A DNA stretch of 64,000 bases from Capsicum annuum (Eukaryota > Streptophyta > Magnoliopsida > Solanales > Solanaceae), in NCBI RefSeq assembly GCF_002878395.1, contig NC_061118.1:127802776-127866775 (forward strand). The letters are read 5' to 3'. Positions 12,128 to 24,279 of this stretch are shown in pieces. The notes under the pieces were generated by a model. It made no database searches. It was not told where the DNA came from and saw nothing but the letters and a program-made list of their open reading frames with translations. Numbering within the stretch: the stretch's first letter is position 1; each line of letters starts with the position of its first letter. A program made the position numbers and the translations under genes.

Positions 12128-13963
12128 CTGTCAATCACTATGTAGAAGGAGTATAATGGTCGGTTCTTGCATAACGTTGGTTTACAAACACTTGTAAAAA
12201 GGGTTAGCGAGTGACTACTAGCATGATGTTAGGGTAAGGATAAAAATAATGTCATTTATAAAACTAAGTTGAACCATACATAAATGCACAAACATACATA
12301 TATATTTAATAACAGTGAGAAAATGGATCAGGTTTAGAATGACCTTAAAACCATTACTTGGGTTGTGTAACTTTGTCATCCTAAACCACCCACAGGCTAT
12401 ATGGGTTTAGCTCTTCCTACTGAAAGGGCCTAGTGCGTGTAGCCGCACGACCAGAGAAAAAACCCATTGGATGACTACTACATCCCCAAAATATAGTTTG
12501 ACATTATGGACATGGTCATCAATACCAACCTCATATCCGTAAATATGAGTTTCCAGTTTTGATACCCTTGGGACCCCTACCTTCTACTACTTTTCAACAC
12601 ATCCCGCTATTAGTGACCAATTAAATCAAATTTCCAAATAACTAAACCATTATCCATTTATTAACCAAGGCAATTGATATTGGTACCATCATACCAATCC
12701 TTAGTTGCAAGTACTATCCATAGACAACTATATAGAGGTTTAAGGGGACTTTTAGGTGCCCTTCTAGTTATCATATTAAACCACTTGGGGGATTCCACAT
12801 ACCCTACAAGCATAACCATTAAACCTTTTACTTTTCCAAGCTATTTAAACCATGTATAATTTCTTTACCAAGTTTTAAAACAAGTAAGAGTTCCATTAAA
12901 AGTAGTCAATTCAATGAACATATCTTTACAAGCATTTTGTCAAACACATTATGGGGCATAATATGACCAAAACTAATTCCAATTACCATTAAATGATTAC
13001 CATTTAATCCAATTATCCAAAACCAACATTAATGCATATAAAATTACAATTAAAACCATGAGAAACCATAACTAACCATTTAATACTAAAACCCCCAAAT
13101 TATATTGGAAAACTCAAATCATACAATCTATGAAATAATGGAAACATTAATAAAACTGTGACGTTAGATAAAATTAACAATGAGTGTAGAGAACATTTCT
13201 TAAACCAAGATTATGATGTATAGAAATCAACAAGACAAGCCCCAAATTGATCCTTTAGTTAAAATCCTAACTTTTCTTGCCCAAAAGCTCTTAAGGGAAT
13301 TATAGAGTTTTTAAAAGAGTTTTTGAGTGTTAGTGAATGGAATAATAAGGTAAATATCCTCCAAAATAGGTTATAAGTCATGGGGAATTATTAGGATAAG
13401 TAGGTAAATGTCCAAAATACCCCCACTTAAGTTGCACCAAAATCCCATCACCGGGATACAACTGACCCACACGAGTCATACCCTTCAATACAAGTGGTAC
13501 CCTTTACTCGTACCCCAGCCTCAACTTTTGTATCCTATACTGTATAGTATACAACTCATCCAACCAGGTCATATTGGCAGCATACCATCCGTACCCTTCA
13601 TCCGTACCCCTGGCAGATTTTAACCCAATAAAGATTTTAACACTATCCACTATATGAGTCATAGGTATGAATCATACACTAGCTTACATCTCATTATGAG
13701 ACACTCGTACTCAGATCCAACCTAAGTAACTAAGTCTAAGATCAAGTTAAGGAACAAAACAATCCTTATCCACCAATACGACTCGTACCCTTAAGTTGTG
13801 TCGATTTCAGTAACCAAAATCCGCCCCACCAATCAACAATGGTCAGTATACGACTGGACCATACCATCTGTACCCTAATATACAACTCATACCCATGAGT
13901 TATATTGGGTATAGAGATTAGAATTCTAGGAAATTTTTTAAGGTCCAACAACTACGTATTTCA
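12128..13963 (-). repeat. Truncated 5' LTR of the minus-strand gypsy element
   Basis: The segment matches 6,762-8,593, but the final roughly 550 bases of the LTR (the equivalent of 6,214-6,761) and the primer-binding site are absent. Its outer end (minus-strand TGAAATACGTAG at 13,963) abuts outer gag sequence. Confidence 0.75.
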
Positions 13964-14345
13964 CTATTGATTCAGAACATAGAGTTGCTTTGTGTGTGAT
14001 GAGATTGGTCAAAGATTTTCCCCATCATGTTTTTAGGCCTACTCTTATATTGACAGTGAGAGTTGACACTTAGAGAGGTAGAGGTACTACTAGATATGCA
14101 TGAAGAAAAGGTAGTGGTGACCATGCTGGTGGTCTCAAGGCTACTTATTCAAGAATGGATATGTAAAGTGTTATGGTATACCTTCCAAACTGGAGGTTGA
14201 GGCTTCTAATATTGTTATCACAGGTATTATCCTTGTTTGATTTAGATTTCTATCTATATTATTTGATTCAGGGATAACTTTATTTTATTCATCTACATAT
14301 TTTTATTCGAGTTTGATACTACTAGTAAGCTTCTTGTATTTCCTA
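13964..14345 (+). pseudogene. Outer gypsy gag zinc knuckle and protease
   Basis: The outer polyprotein resumes here. At 13,986-14,022 the reading 'CFVCDEIGQRFSP' is a decayed CCHC zinc knuckle (C-x2-C kept, His and last Cys lost), the RNA-binding part of gag. At about 14,205-14,300 'SNIVITGIILV' and 'LFDSGITLFYSSTYF' match the gypsy protease active site (D-S-G). A stop interrupts the stretch after 'ILV'. The position straight after the right end of the inserted element confirms that the insertion split gag. Confidence 0.65.
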
Positions 14346-16080
14346 TCCATGTATCTACCCTTGTAAATACCTCTTTAGTAGTGAATCAGGTGTACCGATC
14401 CTGTGTTGTGCCTTTGCTGGGCATGAGACTTGGGTAGACTTGATCATCCCAGATATGGTAGATTTTGATGTCATATAGGGTTTAGATTGGTTAATTCCTT
14501 GTCATGCTACTCTTGACTGTTATGCTAAGACCGTGACTTTAGCTTCATTGAGTATTCCAATGATTGCTTAGAAGGGTACATTTCATTCAGGTCACAAGAG
14601 AGTTATATTCCTTTTGCATGCTCTTCACTCTGATGAGAGGCGATATTTGTCATATCTGACCAATATTTATGATACTCGATTTTCTTTATTGCTTTCTTTG
14701 GATTCTATCCCTATTTTGTGTGAGTTCATGTATGTTTTCCCCATGGATTTTCCTAGTATGCCTTTCGATCATGATATTTCTTTTACTATTAATGTTAAGA
14801 TAAGCACCAAGCCCATATCTATTCCTCTTCATAGGATGATGCTAGAAGAGTTGAAGGAATTAAAGGATTAGTTGTTGGAGTTGTTTGATAAGGTATTTAT
14901 CCGACCTAGTGTATCACCTTGGGGTTTACCTACCTTGTTTTTGAAAAAAAGATGGGCTTTATGTATGTTTATTGATTATTGGAAGTTGAACAAGGTGACA
15001 GTAAAAAATAAGTATCCTCTTCCTCATATTAATGATTTGTTCGATCAACTTAAGGTGCTCTGGTATTTTTAAGGATTTATTTAAGGTTTGGATATTACCA
15101 ATTGAGAATTAGAGATTTGGATATTCTAAAGATAGATTTTTGCACTTGATATAATTATTATGAGTCCTTAATGTCCTTTGAGTTAACCAATGGCCCAACT
15201 ATGTTCATGGAGTTGATGAACCAAGTGTTTTGATAGTATGTCAACTCTTTTAAAATTATATTTATAGATTATATCTTTGTTTACTCTAAAAGTGAGGTCA
15301 AACATGAGGAGCATTTATAGATTGTACTTTAGAGGATGAGAGATGAGAAGTTGTATGGTATGTTCTCCAAGTGTGAGTTTTAGTTGGAGTTTGTTTCTTT
15401 CTTGGTTCATATGGGGACCAAGGATGGTATCATGGTCTATCTGACCAATATTACAACTATTTATAATTGGGGTAGGCCTACTTCTCCTATTGAGATTAAG
15501 AGTTATTGTTTTTGCAAGCAACTATTAACACATTGTAGAGGGGTTTTTATTAATTGCAACTCCTTTGACTTAGTTGACTCAGAAGAAGATCTCTTTCAGT
15601 GGTCTAATGATTGTGAGGCAAGCTTTCAAGATCTTAAGGATTTGGTAACCTCAGCTCCTATCATTACTTTGAACAAAGAGAGCATGGACTTTACTATCTT
15701 CTGTTATGCTTCTTGTTTTAGGTTAAGTGTTGTTTTGATGTAGGAGGGTAAGGTAATTGCATATGCTTTATGTCAATTGAATCTCTACGAGAAGAATTAC
15801 CCTATTCATGATTTGGAGTAATCCCATTTATATTGACTTTGAAGTTGTGGAGGCACTATTTGTATGGAGTCCATTATGAGACATTCTTGGATCATCATAG
15901 AATTCATTATTTCTTCAACCAGTGTGATCTTAATATAAGGAAACATGATTAGCTAAAGTTTCTTAAGGATTATTACCATACTATTCTCTATCATCTGGGC
16001 AAGGATGATATGGTTGCATATGCTTTGAGTTCAAAGTCAACTAGCATGGGTCGTTTGGCATATCTTTTAAACTAGGAAAG
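14346..16080 (+). pseudogene. Outer gypsy protease tail, RT and RNase H
   Basis: The reading passes the protease tail ('HETWVDLIIPDMVDFDVI', about 14,425-14,490), the linker 14,614-14,868 ('SIPILCEFMYVFPMDFPSMP', 'ISIPLHRMM') and RT 14,872-15,480 ('[20 protein letters not shown]', '[14 protein letters not shown]'). One stop at 14,869 (TAG where the family has a Gln) lies in frame between two clean stretches. The active site near 15,260 reads FIDYIFVYS, so the second catalytic Asp is Tyr. RNase H follows with 'FQDLKDLVTSAPIITL' (about 15,630) and 'YEKNYPIHDLE' (about 15,790). Stops and frameshifts accumulate after 15,070. Confidence 0.8.
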
Positions 16081-17545
16081 GCATGGCCTTATAGGTTCAT
16101 CCTTGGATAAAAATATGTTAGTCTTGATATTTTAATACCTTGTAGGTTTTTTTATTTGTGAAGGCTAGATATTATTTGATGGAGCAAATTTGGGCTCATT
16201 AGTTTGATGATGTTGAGTTGAGAGTGATTCAGGATAAGGTGTTTAGTGGTCATTCTAAAGAAGCCTCACTTGATTCAAATGGTATTTTAAGGGTTGCATG
16301 TTGAGTTTGTGTACTGGGAGTAGGTGATTAGGTTTGATTATATTGGAAGAGGCTTATTGTTCTAAGTATTCCATTCATGCAGAAGTGACCAAAATGTATT
16401 GTGATTTGAGAAACACTACTATTGGGGTAGTATGAGAAAAGATATAATGGATTTTATAGCTTGTTTCCTATGCTACTAGTAGGTGAAGACCTAACATTTG
16501 AGGCTAAGTGGTTTGCTTCAGAGATTACCTATTCCAGAGTAAAAATGGGAATAAATCACTATGGACTTCGTGACTGGGTTTCCTTGTGCTTCTCATGGTT
16601 CTGATAGAGTTTGGGTCCTTATGGATCAATTGATCAAATATACTCTTGGTGTACAAGGGTCCATTATCTCAAATATAGTGTCAAAGTTCACTTCTCACTT
16701 TTGGAAGGCATTTAAGGAAGAGTTGGTACCAAGGTTGATCTTAGCTCAACTTTTCACCCCAGATCGATAGTCTGTCGGAGAAGACTATTTAGGTTTTGTA
16801 GGATATGGTCCATGCTTTTGTTATGGATTTTTGAGGTCAGAGAGAGTAATATATGGCTTTGGTAGAGTTTGCGTATAAATAATAGCTACCATTCTAGTAT
16901 TGAGATAGCTCCCTTTGAGTTTTGGTGTTGCAGGCGTTATTGCTCTGCACTTTGTTAGTTTGATGTTACTTATATTTGACATCATGGTATGGACTTACTT
17001 TATGAGTCTTTGGAAAGAGTTTGGGTCATTAAGGATAGATTTCGACTGGCTTAGAGTAGGCAGAAGTGCTATGCGGATCATAGACTTTGTGCCTTGAGAT
17101 TTAATGTTAGTGATTGAGTCTTCTTTCGTATGTTGCCCATGAAAGGCGTGACGAGCTTTGGGAAAAGGGGAAAGATTATCCCCAAATATGTTGGATCCAT
17201 TAAGATCCCTCACACTATTGGGGATATGCCTTATGAGTTTGTATTGCCCCCAGATCTATTTACACAGTTTTTCATGTATCAATGCTATGATGTTATATTT
17301 CAGATGAGTCGCATGTCATTCATTCGGACATCGTACAATAAGATGAGAGTTTTCCTTTATTGAGGAGCAAGTCTCTATCTTAGCTAGGGAAGTTAGACGA
17401 TTGTGCATTTTAGAGATATTCCACTGGTTATGGTATAGGGGAGACATCGTCCTATTATGTGTGCTGGTTATCCCTATCTTTTCACTAATTCAAGTATTCC
17501 CCTTGCCTTTTGTTTGAGGATGAACTAGATTTTTAGTTGTGGATA
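16081..17545 (+). pseudogene. Outer gypsy integrase and 3' end of pol
   Basis: Integrase motifs appear in several frames. The zinc-binding region is poorly preserved near 16,360-16,500. 'MDFVTGFPC' at 16,561 opens the catalytic core, followed by 'SKFTSHFWKAFKEEL' at about 16,680, 'YHSSIEIAPFEF' at about 16,885 and 'SFGKRGKIIPKYVGSIKI' at 17,137. The chromo-like tail is barely traceable at 17,330-17,500. The region ends in 'EDELDF' followed by a stop and a short purine-rich run before the LTR. Non-functional. Confidence 0.7.
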
Positions 17546-18060
17546 TTATAAGGCTTAATTTTGTGAATCTTCCATATTTATGTTCTCTGACTATTTTACC
17601 CCTCCCCATGGCTGCTTCATGATATTTTTGGGGTGTGTGGATGGTTGGCACTATTTTCGATGAATTTTGGTGTGAATTGTGTGGGTTTGTGATTTTTGAA
17701 GGTTAAAGAGGATTTATACTTGACTTTAATCAACATTTATTGTTCAATATATCAAATGACAAAAGACACTACACCAATAGATCCTGAACATCAATTTTGG
17801 TTGGTAGCATGGTTGGTGTAATTTTATGGCTTTATATCTCATTTTGACCCTCAATTTGAAAGCTTGTGAATTGGGTCTCGAGGGTCATTTTTGTGAAAAC
17901 ATCCTCTTTTTGAAAATCTGATGTCACTATAAATCCAAAGCACCAAAGTTCACAGGGTAGCATAGTTTGTTTACACTCTCGGGATTCTAGATGAATCATG
18001 GGGGTCGATGGAAACTTGGAAATCTTCCAAGTACCAGAGGATGCACCATCCAGAAGGTCC

Positions 18061-18285
18061 AAATGGCTAAAGCAAAAATTGGGATTCTTTAGCCATGGCT
18101 GCTAAAGCCGTTATCCAATCACTTTAGCGACCTAGATCACCAGGTAGGGGCCACTAAAGCGGAGCCTTGTCCGCTTAAGCAGCGTTTTGTCCACTAAAGC
18201 AGACTGGCTAGCTTTCAGGTACCGCTAAAGCGACACTTGACCATCAAGTCAATTAAACGGTCATACTTGGGGTGTATTAAAACTC
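18061..18285 (+). promoter_or_regulatory. CTAAAGCGG word cluster and TATA-like site
   Basis: Variants of CTAAAGC(G) and its complement GCTTTAG occur about seven times between 18,066 and 18,235. The block also holds a 10-base palindrome AGCCATGGCT at 18,091. It is GC-richer than its surroundings. GTGTATTAAAAC at 18,272 is a TATA-like site just downstream. Likely the U3 promoter-proximal region; role inferred. Confidence 0.4.
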
Positions 18286-19735
18286 TTTTTTCTCATTTTC
18301 TTCCATTTTAAGGTTTTTAGTTTTGGGTAAAAGGGTTTTTTTGGACTACTTCTTCCTTTGTCAATCTTAGGTAAGCTCCAAATCACTATTTCAATTGTTT
18401 TACTTTGATTTTTGGCATCTAAAACTCTTACTTTTGTGATTTTAAATGTTGAATTTGTGGATTTAGGCTCGAAAGGCCAAAATTAGTGTCTCTTCAATTT
18501 AAATCCCAATTTCAACCTATTTCAGTTCAAATTCCTTCTTGTATTTCTTTAATCATGGGAAAAGTTCTTATAAATAAAATTTCAAGTTTACCCTTTCTTT
18601 TTTAAAACCCATTTAGAGGGTCTATTTTGACCCCAACTCAAAAATAGGCACTATGAGGATCATTGGGTTTTTTTAATTGATTGATTCTCTATTTGTGTGT
18701 TTATAGTTGGTTTTGAGGCCGCTAGAGAGGGGAAGGCTTCACGATTAAAGGCTTGGGATAATAATTTCATCATTTGAGATAGATTATAGCTTAACTATCT
18801 TTAGACTTAATTGGGTAATTAATATTTTATATAAAAGCATGCTATGGGTATGGGCATGAATCAGGAAAATAGTGTTATTATCGTTGTGTGGCCGTATGAG
18901 GGCTTATGTTGTTTTTATTGATGGTTTAAGATAATAATTACTATATCTAACTTATGTAGGGGTTTTTATCTAATATTGTTTTCTTCGTGTATACATTTGG
19001 CTAATTTTTTCCTTGTCGAAAAGCCTAAGTTGGGGTTTATATGGTATCAATGGTATATTACTTGCATATTCCACTCTAATAGTACATGGTTTATATTAGA
19101 TCATGGATGATTGCTCTTCGAGTGGATTTTGACTCACGTACATGTATATTGGTTAGATTTGGGATTCTCATTTGTTTTTTTTGTAAGACTTACATCCTGA
19201 TATCATACATTCATTCATGAGATATTGGTGCCATTGTGGAAATACTGGCTATTCTAATAGAAATATGACAACTTCAAAAACCCTCTGCCGTAGTTTATGA
19301 GCCAGATCAGAGATATGGATATTGGGATTGATAGTGATCATTGAGATTGTATATTTGTTGCATACCCCCAATGGGTCCTACCTCATTAAGAATGCTCGTT
19401 AGGTGGTTATAAAGGTTATCCGAAAACCTCAGACATATCACATCATTGTCATTATCCTCAATGCATTTCATGCATAATGTATCTTCAGTTTTGAGTTTTC
19501 GTGTTTGATTTGATGTGTATCTATTTTATATTTCTTTTGTGTTTGTATCTAGTTTGTGTGACATATTAGAAATTTTAGTGGATATGATGTGATCTACCAT
19601 TTGGGATGTTTTCTGATTGCAGGTGACATGCTCATAGAGTGTATTATATACCTTATTTTTTACTTTGCTCAGTCGGCCTATGATACCTACTGAGTACAAG
19701 TGGACTATACTCAACCCTATTTTGCCCTATTGGTG

Positions 19736-19740
19736 CTAAT
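19736..19740 (+). other. Target-site duplication (left) of Athila-type element
   Basis: CTAAT here and CTGAT at 26,767-26,771 match at 4 of 5. Removing the element plus one copy restores the host LTR order (compare TTGATCTAGG at 5,112 in the 5' LTR). Confidence 0.7.
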
Positions 19741-21145
19741 TGATAATGCTCAACTTACTCTGATGTTAGAGGGGTGAGGCAGTCATTTTTAATAACCCAT
19801 ATCGCATTGGGGTCGAAACCACAAGGAGCAAGGTATAAACTTAACATCCTATGGGTGTTCTAACTACTAAAAGGTTATCCGGAATACTAACAAACACAAT
19901 ATGTATAATAAAGTATTGGGGAAATGATTTTAAATTTGTAGGTAATAATCTTTAGTTAACAACACACTAATTTAGCCATTTTGATTTAAATGCAAGGTTT
20001 GAGAAGATCTTGGGATTATGTCTACCTAAAGGTCAAAGGATAAATGTCAAAGTTCAAAGAAATAGGCTAGGTCAAAGGTCTTTGTGGTTAGTCGTTCAAC
20101 AAAACCACAAGGATTTCACCCACTGGCTTTTTCAGGCACCTAACAAGTGTGCAATTCATAATCACCCAAAACCTCAATCGGGCATCCCTCTTTATAGGAT
20201 GATGCCCTTGACATGATTCGCATTCTAATCACATTTATTTCTAAGATTTCAAAAGGTAATAAACCATAGGCTTGATTATCCACCTTTTCCTTGTCACCTT
20301 ATAACCTATTTTCAAGGATGCTATGGGTTCCCATAACTTCACCTTCATCCCTCTTTTAAGGATGATGAAGGGTTTCTAGAGTTTGGGGTTTTCACCCATC
20401 AAACCCATTAGGAGATTTGGGCTTTTTACTCATAAATTTCAACTATTAAGCTCAAGCAATGGTAGAATCCATAATATATAACTAAAAATCATGCAAACCC
20501 ATCAACACCCACACATAAAGAGACTTTAGTTCAACATAACCCCAAGACTAAATTACTTAGCTACTTATGAAGAAAGTAAAGAAAGATATAACATAAGGAT
20601 TATCCAACGTATTCATTCTTTACAAAATACTAAGAACTTAATTCTCCAAAAGGAGATACAATCTTTCCCAATTAGGATTTTTGCTTGAAATTCAAAAATG
20701 TCTATAAGATAAGAAATGCCCAACGAAGAAAGGGTTTTTACTTATATAAGGTTTGGGATTCGGCTTAGTGCAATTACAAAACTGTTGTGGCTAACATTTT
20801 CGCTTAGCCGCAATCGTTCGAGGATTCTCATGATTGTGGACAATGCAATTGCATTATGGTTTTACGATCGCGTTCTATTGACCATCTTGACTGACCATAA
20901 CCACGGCCTTTGGCCTATGATCGCGGTAGCTGAGTCTGATGACTGCTCCAGGTCTTCCACTGCACTTCTTTTCTTCCACTTGATCTCTTTTATCTTCAAT
21001 CCATATTTTTCATCTCACTAACTCTTTGCCTACAAAATAATGATATTAGTGCATTAAATCAAGATTATGTCTCTTTAATTTATACAAAACATAGTAGTGT
21101 GCATGAAAGTTGAGTGCAAATGAGTGGTAAAATTACCACTCATCC
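19741..21145 (-). repeat. 3' LTR of the Athila-type element
   Basis: The LTR is 1,405 bp from TGATAATGCT (19,741) to about 21,145, where polypurine sequence begins. It aligns with 25,610-26,766 from end to end except for a block of about 250-270 bases (roughly 20,810-21,080) present only here. Confidence 0.8.
20741..20975 (-). promoter_or_regulatory. Palindrome-rich block and TATA box in Athila-type LTR
   Basis: The block holds a perfect 14-base palindrome AATGCAATTGCATT (20,842-20,855), plus CGATCGCG (about 20,868) and GGCCTTTGGCC (about 20,905). On the minus strand a clear TATA box (CTTATATAAG, 20,741-20,750) lies downstream of it. The other LTR keeps the TATA box (about 26,632) but has lost the block. 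Likely the U3 end; function inferred. Confidence 0.5.
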
Positions 21146-21185
21146 ACACCCCCAATTTAAAACCTTGTTTGTCCTCAAGCAACAC
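21146..21185 (-). other. Polypurine tract of the Athila-type element
   Basis: On the minus strand the sequence reads GCTTGAGGACAAACAAGG, then AATTGGGGGTGTGG next to the LTR. This is the standard Athila-lineage tract and shows that the element lies on the minus strand. Confidence 0.75.
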
Positions 21186-23030
21186 CATCCCTTATCATGA
21201 GACAATTTCACATGTATCCTCACATTTTATTACCCAATGATCATGTTGACTTTAATTTGATAATTACCACAAAAAGCTCTTCACACATGGACAAAATGAT
21301 TTTGACTACAACCCTCAACATAAAATGGAACATTGAAGGACACAATTGACATTAAGGAGAAACCATGTGACAACTACTAAAACTCTAGAAACGACTCACT
21401 TCTTGACCCCAACCACATTATACATCTTTTTGTATTATTGTTTGGAAGGTGGGAAAATCACCCACCTCAACTTGATCGCATGCCTCCTCATAAGAAAGAA
21501 GATTTTAGACACCTAGCTATCAACCATGCAACAAGGAATTTAAGTGCAAACTCTTCCTCTCAAGAACTCTTAATGCTAACAAGTACCATCCCATAGGCTT
21601 GCCCCTATTTTTATTTGCCACGACAATGATCTGGTTAGGAATCACGATGGACTTTTTGAGCTTGTAATATAGGTTTAGGGTAGGGTAGGATATCAATTTA
21701 GGACAACCAAGCTAAATCTTCCTTGAACTTCTACAACATACACTTTTCAATTTTGATATTGGGCTACTTCTTTTCTTTCACTATTGTGCCTATATTGCCT
21801 TTCTTGGTTTTCCCATTTTTTTCCACTTCTGTCTTTTTTGTGCATAATTTATACATTTATTTCCATTGTTGGAAAGTATATTTCTTATAATCATGTGGCT
21901 TTATTTTTTTCAGCATGTCGGCACTTTCTTATGATTTCGTGGCCCAACGACACCTCTTTCAACTTTCACCACCGCCAACTTAGGCTTTTAGCCTCAAACT
22001 GCATTCATAAGTTCAATGAGGATAGGATTTAAGATAGGGATAATAGAAGGGTCACAATTTGCAATGTGTTTTACAAAGAAAAGTTCAAAGACTTAAAGTG
22101 GGATTCTAAGGATTATAGCTACGTATTGGTAGGCATTTTAGGCTAAAGTGGGATTCCATTATCACACGGATGGCCTAGGATCATTTTTCCAACCAAATAC
22201 AATCAAAATTTAGCCTTGAAAGACTAATGGGGAAAGTTCTAGATAGTACAAATACACATGAGATATATACAAATAAGTTCCCACACATGGCATGTGAATC
22301 TCATCGAGGGGGTTCAATTGTTCCTCCCGCTCAAATCAAAAATTGAGTACCAACTATTTTTTGAAGTCAATTTTTGGAGTCATAAAAAGAGGAGAAATTT
22401 TATCACAAGGTTGCTCACGTCCATGCCCTCAAATTTTGTAAAATATTTTCGGATGAAGTGGTTGTTTGCTTTGTATTCACACCATATGTAATTTGGTCAT
22501 CGTGGCAACAACCGAATATATTGTCTCATATTGCGGCTCTGATACGGGAGAATCACCCATATGGCTACTCAGACTTTTCCAATGGTTATGAATGTGATCC
22601 CAAATCATCAATGCCACAGGTACTCAGACTTTCCTTGAATTGACCACGATGCCACGGGTACTCATACTTCCCCTGCAATCCATGGGTAAAAGACCAATTT
22701 ACAATGCTTTCCTCTTAAGAATGTTATCACTCAGTCTATCATAGGGAAAAACTCATCAAATAGAAATAAAATAAAGTAAGAAGCTATAAACAAAATAACT
22801 AATCCATGCAAATATGGGCACCGTCAAAGTTCTTGAATATTACCACCCAAATATAAAAAATAAGAATCATCCAAAATAGTAGGGAAATATGCAAAAATAT
22901 CAATAATACAAGCTCAAATAAAATAAAATAAATGTGTAGACACCCCCAACTAAAAGGTAGTAGTGTCCCATTGTATAAATAATCAAGGATAACAAAGATA
23001 AGGGTGCTCCCTGAAACCGCATCAAGGGCA
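21186..23030 (-). other. Non-coding 3' region of the Athila-type element
   Basis: About 1.8 kb between the transposon-protein block and the polypurine tract. Short open frames on both strands (for example 21,784-22,032 and 22,258-22,491 plus) match nothing I recognise and are Phe/Ser-rich products of the AT-rich sequence. The stretch around 21,640-21,900 resembles 27,985-28,280. Confidence 0.5.
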
Positions 23031-23039
23031 GCTATCGCT

Positions 23040-24250
23040 CTTCGATTTTGCATCATCATCATTCTCCTCAAGCTCGAACCACTCTACTAGGGCCTCATTA
23101 TCACTTTACACCTAATAGGAAGAAAGTCGATCTGGGGGTTTTAAGACCTTCCATAGGCCCTTCACCCCTTTCCACGTCTTGATAAAAAACTCATCCATAT
23201 TTTTTTCTCTTGTGACCATCTTTTTATGTATGCTCTGGAGGTCTTGATGTGACTCGCCAAAGAGGAGTAGGCATTCTTAAGCCTAGCAATAGTAGCTTCC
23301 TTCTTCTTTTGTTTCTCTACATACTTCTCATAATTGGCCTTTGACACATATGAATTATGTGTGGTGGAAAGTTCTCCCAGTCTCTGGGGTAGGCCAGACA
23401 AAGCTCCCTGATGGCTGTAAAATCAACTCCAATCTCCTAAAAAGTTCTTGTGGTGGATAGCCTACGAGATCAATGTCAATACATGCTAACTTTTCTAAGT
23501 TGATCTTTCTCTTCTTCCCTTGGCCAGGTATTCCCTCTCCATGAATCCTCAAGGGGTAGATGGGGGCACCAGGGAGCTCCCATGTATCACTAGCATATTC
23601 TTTAACCCCCGTTCTCCTGCAAAGCTCAGTAACTAGAGAGGGGAAGAAGAGATGCATACCACCTTGATTATTGAAATGATCTATTTCATGACCACGAGAT
23701 GACCAACATCCAAAGGGATGCCATCTATAATACAAGAAATCATCCGAGCACGCAAATCTGGGACTGCTGTCATATGGGTGCAAGGAGAGACTCAACTACT
23801 AATAATGTGCAACCATATTCAAGCCTCGGAAGTGAGGTTGTTCATAGAGATATTTCTTTTAGTATTTTCCCAAGAGACTTTCTTTATAAGACATAACCGT
23901 TGTGCCAACCAACTCCCTGGTTTACACCATTTTGCATTGAATTCACCTATGTCTACATGTTGGAGGCCATAAACATTATTGATTTGCTCCAGCCCAACTC
24001 TCATCGATTTTCCCCATTTCTTAATAGTTACATTGAATGGGTCCGATAAAGACACTTCACTGATGTTGGCATAAAATTCACGGACCCATTTTTCATTTAC
24101 AATGCATAAATCCGGGGCAAAGCACTGCCACCCTGTGGCATCAAATTTGTCATGAAATACTGGAATTTTCTCTAGCATATTCTTCAAGAAAATCCCTCTT
24201 TCCAGAAGCAACTTTGTCTTCAAAAGATCATGTAGTAGTGAGTGTGGCAC
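23040..24250 (-). pseudogene. Plant 'putative transposon protein' domain with coiled-coil tail
   Basis: Three linked open stretches on the minus strand (24,250-23,819, 23,795-23,355, 23,401-23,162) give one protein after two frameshifts. The N-terminal part reads 'VFHDKFDATGWQCFAPD' and 'EQINNVYGLQHVD'. The middle reads 'HLFFPSLVTELCRRTGV', the hallmark of the domain found in many plant retroelement proteins. The C-terminal 80 residues are rich in Lys/Glu with heptad spacing ('KYVEKQKKKEATIARLKN'), likely a coiled coil. The biochemical role of this domain is not established. It follows gag directly, where pol would be in an autonomous Athila element. Confidence 0.7.
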
Positions 24251-24279
24251 TTGAGTTCCATGAATTGGATATGATCATA

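Larger units (their letters stand above)
6214..13963 (-). mobile_element. Minus-strand Ty3/gypsy element inside gag of the outer element
   Basis: In element orientation (right to left) it reads: truncated 5' LTR (13,963-12,128), a displaced RNase H piece, RT, RNase H, integrase with chromo-like tail, polypurine tract, 3' LTR (8,593-6,214). Primer site, gag and protease are missing. Target duplication is imperfect: CTAGT at 6,208 and CTATT at 13,964 match at 4 of 5 if one extra T is allowed before the left LTR. Outer gag resumes right after 13,963, which confirms both borders. Confidence 0.8.
17546..19740 (+). repeat. 3' LTR of the outer gypsy element, left part
   Basis: The LTR starts at about 17,546 after the end of pol (start accurate to about 10 bases). 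From 19,310 it aligns with the 5' LTR remainder. It is interrupted at 19,740 by the minus-strand Athila-type element and continues at 26,772, for a total LTR length of about 2.6 kb. Confidence 0.75.

Noticed and set aside
20716..21021. 101-codon plus-strand open frame
   Set aside because: It lies antisense to the U3 part of the Athila-type 3' LTR and is open because that block is GC-richer. The other LTR lacks the same block, and the translation matches nothing.
23699..23972. Two overlapping plus-strand open frames (65 and 84 codons)
   Set aside because: Both are shadows of the transposon-protein domain on the minus strand.
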